Origin: Bradyrhizobium sp. LLZ17
GTDB taxonomy: Bacteria > Pseudomonadota > Alphaproteobacteria > Rhizobiales > Xanthobacteraceae
Reading direction: 5' to 3'
Length of the DNA: 64,000 nucleotides
Assembly (NCBI RefSeq): GCF_041200145.1
Contig: NZ_CP165734.1
Location: forward strand, 6,553,001 to 6,617,000
Shown: positions 48,483 through 55,716 of the stretch, piece after piece
How the letters are laid out: each line of letters begins with the position of its first letter
How positions within the stretch are numbered: the stretch's first letter is position 1
Notes under the pieces: model-generated
Told to the model about the DNA's origin: nothing
What the model saw: only the letters and a program-made list of their open reading frames with translations
The model's database searches: none
Position numbers and translations under genes: made by a program

Positions 48483-49286
48483 CTAAATCGGCATCGTTCT
48501 CGCGTCGAGCCCAAGAAGACCATTAGACGAAAAACCTGTGTAGGGGCGCCAATTGTTCCTAGTCTGTTCTTGCGAAGAACGCAAATCGTAGGTAGCGTCG
48601 CAGCCTATCAACCAAGCGTTGAGATGCGGGAGTGGCCGCGACAGCCCAACACGAATATGTACCTTGTCGCACTCCTTCAGGTCAGCTCTTAACCCCGCCA
48701 GACCGGCGTTTTTCCACCGTGTTCGAGCAGCGAGCGCCGGAACCGATAAGTCGAAGACTTGCGTGCCGATGGTCACCTTAGCCCGTAACTTGGGCCTGTT
48801 GGGATCATAGTCGTTTTCATAAAAGCTCAGCTTGGACGCGGGTATTTCTACAGCACCCAAAGAGCGTACGTTCTTGCCCGCTAGGACGTAGGCTTTCCCG
48901 GAAGCAGGTCGGATCAATTCATTGTCGAAGGCAACCTCCAACCCGGGGGAAACGCTCCCCGCCGCTGCTGTAGCTAGCGCCGGAACACTCAAGGTTTCAA
49001 GGATGGTGAGGGGCTGCGCGAGGTTGACGATGCGATCTTCCGTAGCATGTGGAAATGGAAAGTTTGGATCTGCGGGGTTCGCTGTAAAGCGAACGACATT
49101 TCCTACATCGAAGGCCCGACCGGGGCCGGCATATTGGCCGCTCCAGAACCGGGACGATTCGACAGCGACATTAGCACCTGGAGGCTCAGGGCGTATCATA
49201 CGGCCCGAAACTCGGTCCCATCCCGCGACACAAAACAAATCCCCATAACTCGTTACGTCCGTAACAATCAAATCACACTGCGCCAT
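48483..49286 (-). CDS. Orphan hypothetical protein, possibly dual-OB type
   Basis: 267 residues from ATG 49284-49286; a TTG 11 codons upstream is also in frame. Opens DLIVTDVTSYGDLFCVAGWD, followed by MIRPEPPGANVAVESSRFWS and FDVGNVVRFTANPADPNFPF. No signal peptide, no catalytic signature. From memory only, the opening (a V-D-V-T-S-Y-G-D-L-x-C-V-A-G pattern with RMIRPEP) resembles proteins named for two OB folds that occur singly or in defence-like loci. Composition is more AT-rich than neighbours, in line with recent arrival beside the tRNA. Confidence 0.7.
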   Translation of the reverse strand: MAQCDLIVTDVTSYGDLFCVAGWDRVSGRMIRPEPPGANVAVESSRFWSGQYAGPGRAFDVGNVVRFTANPADPNFPFPHATEDRIVNLAQPLTILETLSVPALATAAAGSVSPGLEVAFDNELIRPASGKAYVLAGKNVRSLGAVEIPASKLSFYENDYDPNRPKLRAKVTIGTQVFDLSVPALAARTRWKNAGLAGLRADLKECDKVHIRVGLSRPLPHLNAWLIGCDATYDLRSSQEQTRNNWRPYTGFSSNGLLGLDARTMPI

Positions 49287-49359
49287 CGCTGAAACCGCCG
49301 AACATGCCGTTAAAATCAACTATCGGTAGCATTGTTCATTCAAAGGTTGAACTAGTAAT

Positions 49360-50050
49360 CCGTCTACCTTCGTACCCGTCGGGCAAAACACCCAGCACCC
49401 GTCAACCCCTCCCCACAAAAACATTCCGCTTTACCGAAATTCGGTTTTGACGTATGTGTCGCTCGTCCCGGCTCATCCTTGAGGGGCGATCTCGTTGTCG
49501 TCTTGATTGCGAGTCGGGCTTGCGATGGACGCGGCAGCGTCGGCACGAGATGGTGCGGGCAGGGCGGGTAGTCCCTGTGAGCCCGCAACCGCGTGCGGAC
49601 GAGCGGCGCTGCTAGGCTTCGTCTCGCCCGTAAGTTTCCGGCTTCGTCGACACGGCCGGGAAAACTGCGGCGAAATGGCGGGCCGTGCGTACGGCAAAAC
49701 CGTGTGGTCCTGGCCGTCGTTGCTACGGTCAAGCTGTCGCGGAGGTGTGTGCGAGCCCAACCGGGCGGACAGCATCATCCAAATTCGCGAGGCGAGGGAG
49801 GCCAGCAGGAACTCGGCTCCCGGGAGAGCACGGCATAAGCCGTCCAACCATCGCGCAGGGAAGGCCGAGTGATTGGCACCACCTGTATGCTGCTGTGCGG
49901 TTTCCTTGCGCTACATTTTCGCGCAGCGGACCGCGGGTGCGAGGTCAGCACCCGGCCTTCTCTGCGCCCTCTTGGATTTGAGGGTGAAGTGACCAGGCAA
50001 AGCTCGGGCGAAACGCGCCGCGAGAGTGCGAAAGCGTGTCCCGCGGCTTG
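49360..50050. repeat. Long non-coding repeat-like segment
   Basis: The 895-base gap 49287-50181 contains no convincing gene. From about 49360 it carries ATTCCGCTTTACCGAAATTC, GACGTATGTGTCGCTC, GAGCCCGCAACCGCGTGCGG, CATCGCGCAGGGAAGGCCGA and CTCGGGCGAAACGCGCCGCG. I recall near-identical blocks in many intergenic places of Bradyrhizobium genomes, so I call it a dispersed element. All frames give Arg/Ser-rich nonsense proteins. Ends are approximate. Confidence 0.5.
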
Positions 50051-50181
50051 CAATGCGTGTCAGAGGACTGCGATCCCTTCCACCAGAGGTCGTTTTCATT
50101 TGAGAATGACGTTTCATGATCGGAAAGAAGGATGGCGGCACAAGGCGCTGCGCCGATCACGAAACTCTATCGTCGCGAGCG

Positions 50182-51588
50182 TCACGCATCTTGCGGCGCG
50201 GCTGCGCCGACCGTCCGTCGCCGTGCCGGCAGGAAACACCCCGCAATCGCGCCGGCCAGCGACACCGTTGCTGCAAGACTCATCGCCGCAGCAAATCCGC
50301 GCTCGAAATGCGCGGCGGAATCGACCCCACCGTTGGCCGAGAAGCTCGCCACCAGCGCGGCGATGCCGAACATGCCGCCGAGGAAGCGGCTCATGTTGAA
50401 GATGCCGGACGCCTTGCCCATTTCGGCCACCGCGACCGAGCTCAGGATGGCGTTCTGTGCTGCCGGCATCGCCATCGAGACGCCGACACCGGCCAGCACC
50501 AGCGGCGCGACCAGGGCGGAGTAGGCAATCGTGGGGCTGACGATCTCGGCGATCCAGCCAAGGCCGATCGCTTGCATCAGCAAGCCCGTCACCACCAGCG
50601 GCCGCTCGCCGAATCTGTTGACGACCGCGCCGGCGATCGGGGCGGTCACGAACAGTGTCGCCGTCCAGGGCAGCAGGCGAACTCCGGCGCCGAAGGCGTC
50701 GAAGCCCAGCGTGGTCTGGAGGAACTGCGGCAACAGGAACAAGACGCCATACATCGCGGCGTAGAACAGGACGCTTGCGGACATGCCGGAGGCAAGCGCC
50801 CGCGATGCGAACAGCCGCATCGGCACCATTGGCGCGGTCGCGCGCAATTCCCGGAGCACGAAGCCGGCTGTGAACACCACGCCTGCCATCAGCGTGGCCA
50901 TGATTTCGGCGCTCGCCCACCCCACGGCGTTGCCGCGCAACAGGCTCCACACCAGCGCCAGCGCCGCAAGCGCGACGAGCGCCAGTCCGGGGATGTCCAA
51001 TGCGGCCGCCGGGCCGAAGCTTTCGCGCAACCGTGCCAGCACCAGGGCGATCGCGATCAGGCCGATCGGCAGGTTGATCCAGAACACCCAGCGCCAGCCG
51101 AAATGTTCGGTGATGAAGCCGCCGATGGCGGGCCCGATGATCAGCGCGCAGCCGGTGATGCTGCTGAAGATGCCGAGCGCGCGGGCGCGCTCCTCGCGGC
51201 CGAACGTGCCGCTCAGGATCGCCATTGCGAGCGGCATCACCAGCGCAGCGCCGGCGCCCTGCAGTGCGCGGGCGGCGATCAGCGCGGTGGCACTGCCTGC
51301 GAGCGCACAGGCCGCCGATGCAACGACGAACAGGGCGATGCCGGACGCGAACATGCGGCGGCGACCGAATCGGTCGCCGAGCGCGGCGCCGGTCAGGAGC
51401 AGCACGGCAAAGGTCAGGTTGAAGGCGTTGACGGTCCATTGCAGCGTCTCGACCGGGCTGCCGAATTCGGCGCGGATGGCCGCGAATGCCGTCGTGATGA
51501 TCATGGCGTCCAGCGCCATCATGAAGGATGCCAGCGCGGTGACGCCAAGCACCCAGTTCTGCGCGGCGCGATTGGTCGGGGTCTTCAT
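50182..51588 (-). CDS. DHA2-family MFS drug efflux transporter
   Basis: 468 residues from ATG 51586-51588, GGAGA eight bases upstream. About 14 membrane helices as in the EmrB/QacA group: ALASFMMALDAMIITTAFAA (motif D1), GALGDRFGRRRMF-type motif A (here ALGDRFGRRRMFASG), and motif C IIGPAIGGFITEHFGWRWVF. Exports drugs by proton antiport. Divergent from a small gene and a sigma factor, which may control it. Confidence 0.92.
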   Translation of the reverse strand: MKTPTNRAAQNWVLGVTALASFMMALDAMIITTAFAAIRAEFGSPVETLQWTVNAFNLTFAVLLLTGAALGDRFGRRRMFASGIALFVVASAACALAGSATALIAARALQGAGAALVMPLAMAILSGTFGREERARALGIFSSITGCALIIGPAIGGFITEHFGWRWVFWINLPIGLIAIALVLARLRESFGPAAALDIPGLALVALAALALVWSLLRGNAVGWASAEIMATLMAGVVFTAGFVLRELRATAPMVPMRLFASRALASGMSASVLFYAAMYGVLFLLPQFLQTTLGFDAFGAGVRLLPWTATLFVTAPIAGAVVNRFGERPLVVTGLLMQAIGLGWIAEIVSPTIAYSALVAPLVLAGVGVSMAMPAAQNAILSSVAVAEMGKASGIFNMSRFLGGMFGIAALVASFSANGGVDSAAHFERGFAAAMSLAATVSLAGAIAGCFLPARRRTVGAAAPQDA

Positions 51589-51785
51589 TGCCCTGTCTCC
51601 GTGGTTCGCGCCGCCCTGTCGCGGCGCGTTCTGCGGGGTAGACGAGGCCGGAGCCGCAAAGGATGCGCCCAAAAATAATTTCTCTCGGACCGCATCCTTC
51701 GCCGGCCGGCAAACGTCCTAGGGGTGATGCGGCCATTTGCGCGATTTTGAGCGAACCAGGTCGCGACATGAGCAAGGAGCGCGCG

Positions 51786-52094
51786 ATGAGAAGGACGTTG
51801 ATCAGGTACAAGGCCAAGCCGGAGCTGGCCGATCGGAATGCCGAGCTGGTTTCGGCTGTATTTGCGGAATTGAAGGCGGCCGGGCCCGACGGCGTGCGCT
51901 ATCTGACGCTGCGGCTGGAGGACGACACCTTCATCCATTTTGTCGAGGCCGCAGCCGAGGACGGCTCGAGCCCGATCCCGAAGCTCAAGGCGTTTCAGGC
52001 ATTCCAGGACGGCATCCGCGATCGCTGCGCGGAGCCGCCGCTGGTTCGTGACGTGAGGATCGTCGGCAACTACCGTATGCTGGATGAGTCCTGA
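51786..52094 (+). CDS. Small ABM-like (dimeric alpha-beta barrel) protein
   Basis: 102 residues; AAGGAG seven bases before ATG 51786 sets the start. RRTLIRYKAKPELADRNAEL, VRYLTLRLEDDTFIHFVEAA and LKAFQAFQDGIRDRCAEPPL give the beta-alpha-beta pattern of antibiotic-biosynthesis-monooxygenase-like proteins; no catalytic residues can be pointed to. Its end is 19 bases before the sigma factor start. Confidence 0.75.
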   Translation: MRRTLIRYKAKPELADRNAELVSAVFAELKAAGPDGVRYLTLRLEDDTFIHFVEAAAEDGSSPIPKLKAFQAFQDGIRDRCAEPPLVRDVRIVGNYRMLDES

Positions 52095-52113
52095 CAGGCG
52101 AGACGGAGGAGCT

Positions 52114-53004
52114 ATGGCGCCAGACCCGCTGGCCACCGTCGATATCGAAGCCCTGGTGGCGCGGATGCGGCCGAAGCTGCATCGCTACTGCGCGCGCATG
52201 GTCGGCTCGGTCATCGACGGTGAGGATGTGCTGCAGGACGCGCTGATCAAGGCGATGGAAGCGCTGCGATCGGTGACGCCCGTCGTCAATACGGAGGGCT
52301 GGCTGTTCCGCATCGCGCACAACACCGCGCTGGATTTCCTGCGTCGCCGAAACCGGCAGGAGGCGCTGCATTCGGCTGAGGAGGTGGAGATGATTGCCGA
52401 CCAGCTCGATGATGTGGAAAGCCGCCAGATCGCTGCGACCAGCCTGCGCACGTTCATGCGGCTGCCGGTGGCGCAGCGGTCTAGCGTGATCCTGATGGAC
52501 GTGCTCGGCTGCTCGCTGGCCGAGGTCTGCGACATCATGGATTTCAGCCTGCCGGCGGTGAAGGCCGCGCTGCATCGCGGACGCACGCAACTGCGTGAGT
52601 TCGCCGGAGAACCCGACGATGTGCAGCAGCCGGGCCTGTCGGACGCCGATCGGACGCGGCTCAATGCCTATGTCGGCTATTTCAATGCCCGCGACTTCGA
52701 CGCGATCCGCGGCATGATCGCCGACGACGTCAGGCTCGAGCTCGTCAACCGCACCAGGCTGAAAGGCAAGGCCGAGGTGTCGAACTACTTCGGCAATTAT
52801 TCGAAGGTCAGCGACTGGCATCTCGTGACGGGGCAGGTCGAGGGACGTCCCGCGATCCTGGTGTTCGATCCGAATGAGCCGGGCGGGCGGCCGAAATACT
52901 TCATGCTGCTCGACTGGTCCGCCGACAAGCTCGCCACCATCAGGGATTTTCGTCACGCAACTTATGTTGTCGACGGTGCGGAGTGCGTGGTGGATCCAGG
53001 GTGA
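52114..53004 (+). CDS. ECF sigma factor with SnoaL-like C-terminal domain (ECF41/SigJ type)
   Basis: 296 residues, GGAGGAG just before ATG 52114. Region 2: LHRYCARMVGSVIDGEDVLQ DALIKA, then TEGWLFRIAHNTALDFLRRR. Region 4: RSSVILMDVLGCSLAEVCDI, MDFSLPAVKAALHRGRTQLR. From about residue 185 a SnoaL/NTF2-like domain follows (RLNAYVGYFNARDFDAIRGM). In ECF41 sigma factors this tail replaces an anti-sigma factor. Known ECF41 genes sit beside a small oxidoreductase or CMD gene; here an ABM-like gene takes that place. Confidence 0.9.
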   Translation: MAPDPLATVDIEALVARMRPKLHRYCARMVGSVIDGEDVLQDALIKAMEALRSVTPVVNTEGWLFRIAHNTALDFLRRRNRQEALHSAEEVEMIADQLDDVESRQIAATSLRTFMRLPVAQRSSVILMDVLGCSLAEVCDIMDFSLPAVKAALHRGRTQLREFAGEPDDVQQPGLSDADRTRLNAYVGYFNARDFDAIRGMIADDVRLELVNRTRLKGKAEVSNYFGNYSKVSDWHLVTGQVEGRPAILVFDPNEPGGRPKYFMLLDWSADKLATIRDFRHATYVVDGAECVVDPG

Positions 53005-53397
53005 GTTCGCCTTTCACATCGGAGCAGACGTCGCTTGACCAGAAGAACGCCGTGGCTGGGTTGAGCGGTCTCCCGCTACCATCTCTTCAAGCGCTTGCCC
53101 GCAAATCCACTGGCTCTCCGAAGTCCACCGGCTGACTGGTATCTCAAGCAACCCTCAATCGAGGTCATGCGCCCGCCGCCCCAAATGGTGGGCTCACGCG
53201 CACACGGGCGCGTTGATTTGAGCAACGGCCTGTTCGGAAAGTGGCTTCGCACTTTTCCCGATCGCTTGGAACTCTCGCGCCAGATCAAGGCTTGAATCCC
53301 CGGGCCAGCGTCGCCGCCGATGGCTGGCCTGCACGGTCCCGCCCCCAAGCCCCCCATACCCCCCAGGGTGGGGCCGTGCTTCACAGCAGGTGATGCA
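53005..53397. other. Gap holding the right attachment-site copy
   Basis: 393 bases. Apart from the tRNA-like 16-mer at 53069-53084 it has no gene or clear hairpin. Frames on both strands give low-complexity or biased products, and I accept none of them. Confidence 0.5.
53069..53084. repeat. Putative attachment site, right
   Basis: TCTCCCGCTACCATCT, identical to 48317-48332 in the tRNA-Met 3' end; flanking bases differ on both sides, so the match is exactly 16 bases. Confidence 0.65.
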
Positions 53398-53559
53398 ATG
53401 CCCGAGCCGACCGAACAGGCCATCAGAGAACGCGCGCACCGGCTGTGGGAGCAAGCGGGCAAGCCGGAAGGCCGCGAGGACGAGTTTTGGCAGGCGGCCG
53501 AGCAAGAGCTGCGCAATGAGGATAATTCGAATCCCATGCGGACGCCGGATACGCTGTGA
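53398..53559 (+). CDS. DUF2934-family small protein
   Basis: 53 residues from ATG 53398. TEQAIRERAHRLWEQAGKPE followed by GREDEFWQAAEQEL is the whole DUF2934 motif (helical, with paired Trp). Cytoplasmic, function unknown, common in rhizobial accessory regions. The stop overlaps the next gene's GTG in GTGA. Confidence 0.85.
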   Translation: MPEPTEQAIRERAHRLWEQAGKPEGREDEFWQAAEQELRNEDNSNPMRTPDTL

Positions 53560-53738
53560 CCAAGAAGTGCCCATTCTGCTACGGTCTGGGATGGGTCTGC
53601 GAAAACCATCCGCTCCGACCCTGGAGCGAAAAACTAGGTGGCTGCCGCTGCGGGGCCGGGATGCCTTGCACCTGCAACACGACGGAAGATCCCGAGATCA
53701 GGGCGGTCATTGTGGAAGCCGATACCACTTGGCATTGA
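53556..53738 (+). CDS. Small zinc-ribbon-like protein
   Basis: 60 residues, GTG start overlapping the DUF2934 stop. Cysteines: CPFC, then VCENHPLRPW, then CRC and CTC (CPFCYGLGWVCENH...GGCRCGAGMPCTCN), a pattern for one or two zinc sites. Seen from memory next to various small rhizobial genes. Function unknown. Coupled overlap with the upstream gene supports it being real. Confidence 0.75.
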   Translation: MTKKCPFCYGLGWVCENHPLRPWSEKLGGCRCGAGMPCTCNTTEDPEIRAVIVEADTTWH

Positions 53739-54188
53739 CAGCATCGGCGTTGGAACCGCCCCAGCACCCCGAGTGATTCAAGGTCGCTGCTACCCGCGGA
53801 ACGGACTGGTGCCGCCATGCCGGCAAACCAGTCGCCTTCTCCATGCCGTCTGTGGAACCGAGGCGGAGGCGAGCGGCTTCAGCCGTCCCGTTTCCCGGCA
53901 GAGAAAAAGCCGCCGAGTTCTTCACCCTGGCGGCTTCACAAGTCCGTAGCTGTTGATCGCCTTCCCAGCCTGGTGCGTACCGCCGTTACCTTGTTCGCGG
54001 CCATGCGCAGTCCTTCTAGGCGAAGGCACCTGATTCTGCTGTGACCTGAAGCACACAATCAAAGACCATGCTCCGAGCTGCGTGAGAACTGAGATCGGCC
54101 AATTGATCTCGCGTCTTGTCCGCGAAGGACGTGAAAGCGGCGCGGCCAAAACCGACCGCGCCGCTTCCGCTTTGCAGCATTGGCTGCA
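53739..54188. other. Gap without a convincing gene
   Basis: 450 bases. One hairpin at 53907-53936 (AAGCCGCC and GGCGGCTT, 14-base loop) and the terminator at 54135-54166. The short frames on either strand have no conserved look, poor ribosome sites and Arg/Ser/Pro bias. Confidence 0.5.
54135..54166 (-). terminator. Terminator-like hairpin after the small exported protein gene
   Basis: AAGCGGCGCGG and CCGCGCCGCTT, a perfect 11-base inverted repeat with a ten-base loop, 23 bases past the stop of the gene at 54189-54497. The T-run after it is only three bases. Confidence 0.65.
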
Positions 54189-54497
54189 TCAATACTCGTA
54201 TTGTGGCGCGTAGGCCGGCGCGCCCCAGCCAGGCTCGTCATATCCATAGGCGCCATAACCCTGGCCGCCGTAGCCATAGCCGCTGGTGTGGTGCCAGCTT
54301 CCGAGGCGATTGCATTGGCCGACGCCTGCCATCAGCTGGCCGCCGTTCATCGCGGGACCGGCCACACCAACGGCGTTTTCGCTAGACGGGGTGCACCAGC
54401 CCGGCCCGCGCCCTGCGGCAAGCGTAGGACTTGAGGTCGCGAGCGGCAAAACGAGGGCCGTCAGGGCGGCCGCGCCCACGAGTTTCAAGCGCGTCAT
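54189..54497 (-). CDS. Small exported Gly/Tyr-rich protein
   Basis: 102 residues; ATG 54495-54497 chosen for GGAG six bases upstream (another ATG lies four codons earlier). Signal peptide MTRLKLVGAAALTALVLPLA to about residue 27. Mature part has WCTPSSENAVGVAGPAMNGG, two Cys, and a Tyr/Gly tail (YGYGGQGYGAYGYDEPGWG). Periplasmic or surface; function unknown. Confidence 0.7.
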   Translation of the reverse strand: MTRLKLVGAAALTALVLPLATSSPTLAAGRGPGWCTPSSENAVGVAGPAMNGGQLMAGVGQCNRLGSWHHTSGYGYGGQGYGAYGYDEPGWGAPAYAPQYEY

Positions 54498-54649
54498 TGT
54501 TGTCTCCATTGTTGTTTGAGTTGACAGCGACCCAATCCCGGCGACGGCGAGCCGTTCCCAAGGAGACAATCGCGATTTCGGGAGCAACAAGGGTTTCAGC
54601 GGGGTTCGGAACACTCGGAGCCGCTTTCGTCACTCTGCGCTTCTCTCCC

Positions 54650-55405
54650 TCAACTCCGATACCAACTCCCCAAATTCCACGTCGTCACGTCCCATCCCGA
54701 GATATCCGCCATCAGGTCGTTGACCGCGCCGCCGACGATGTTGCGCGAGAGCAGCGGCACCAGCACGTTGGTCTCGCAGAAGATCTCGTTGACCTTGATC
54801 AGCAGTGCTGCGCGCTTGACCGGATCGAGTTCCTTCTGCGCGGCCTTGTAGGCCTTGTCGGCCTCGGGATCGGACCAGCGCGAGACGTTGCGCCGGAGCC
54901 ATTTGCACGGTGCGCGCCGCGGAGACCGCGTCGCCGCCACCCTTGAGTTCAAGTGTATCGAAATGCGGCTGGTTGCTGACGTGATAGTCGGGGTTGCGTT
55001 CGGCTCGGAGCATGTCGCCCGGCCTGAACTCGACGAACTTGTAGGGACCGGTGCCGACCGACTTCAGATTGCCCGGCGCATCGCGCGACTTCGCGCCGGC
55101 ATAGTCGCCAAAATGATGCTTTGGCAGGATCTGGCCGACCGAGCCGACGAAGGGGTCGGCCCAGAACGGCGTCGGGTCCTTGAAGATCACCTTGACGGTG
55201 TGGTCGTCGATCTTCTCGACGATGATGTCCTTGTAGGATCCCGTGGTGTACGCGGCGTTCGTGAGATCCGCTGCGTAGGCCCAGGTAAAGACGACGTCGT
55301 CGGCGGTGAACGGCTTGCCGTCATGCCATGTCACGCCCTGCTTCAGCTTCCAGGTCACGCTCGTGCCGTCCGCAGCAAGGCCGCCGTGCTGCCTGGTCGG
55401 GACCT
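54650..55405 (-). pseudogene. Decayed peptide ABC transporter binding protein
   Basis: Pieces of an SBP_bac_5 protein. The right end begins, just after an in-frame stop, GAEVPTRQHGGLAADGTSVTW, then KQGVTWHDGKPFTADDVVFT, up to FDTLELKGGGDAVSAAR. At about 54900 it jumps, in another frame, to the C-terminus RRNVSRWSDPEADKAYKAAQ ... WDVTTWNLGSWYRS ending at 54650. Lost are the N-terminus with signal peptide and roughly 150-200 residues of the middle. Two deletions make this a true pseudogene, not a read error. Confidence 0.85.
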
Positions 55406-55470
55406 CGGCGCCTCATCCCCTGCCTCGCCGCGAGGCGACCTGATCCTTGGTCGACGATTCATCGTGCTCC

Positions 55471-55548
55471 GTCATTGCGAGCGCGACGAAGCAATCCAGA
55501 GTCGTTCCGCGGAGCGATTCGGGATTGCTTCGCTGCGCTCGCAATGAC
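55471..55548. repeat. Dispersed palindromic repeat, GTCATTGCGAGC family, copy 2
   Basis: GTCATTGCGAGCGCGACGAA to GCTTCGCTGCGCTCGCAATG-AC, as at 36293-36378. It lies 65 bases from the broken 5' end of the peptide-binding pseudogene, in the 311-base gap before the molybdoenzyme gene; the rest of that gap shows only an ordinary promoter-sized stretch. Confidence 0.85.
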
Positions 55549-55716
55549 GATGTTGAGGCCGTGCGCCTTCAAGGGCTGCGATGTGCGCGATGCCGCTATG
55601 CTCTCGGTCTTGAACGCCGGTAATGCGTTGCCCTTCGGCAGCCCCGCTCATTATATTGTCGCGTTGTTTGCGGCCGGAGCGGCCTGCGCGGCGCTTCCTG
55701 CGATGAGGACCACGCG

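Larger units (their letters stand above)
48317..53084. mobile_element. Putative tRNA-Met-associated genomic island or remnant
   Basis: 4.77 kb bounded by the 16-base direct repeat. The first 1 kb is AT-richer than the surroundings and its gene has unlike codon use. Content: an orphan hypothetical gene, a long non-coding repeat, a DHA2 exporter, a small ABM-like protein and an ECF sigma factor. No integrase is present, so either the element is decayed or the second copy marks a larger lost island. Confidence 0.5.

Noticed and set aside
49364..50181. Several short frames on both strands between the orphan gene and the DHA2 exporter
   Set aside because: Arg/Ser-rich products, no ribosome sites, and the DNA looks like a dispersed non-coding repeat.
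53076..53609. 177-codon minus-strand frame opposite the DUF2934 gene
   Set aside because: No motif, begins inside the zinc-ribbon gene region, and DUF2934 on the plus strand is clear.
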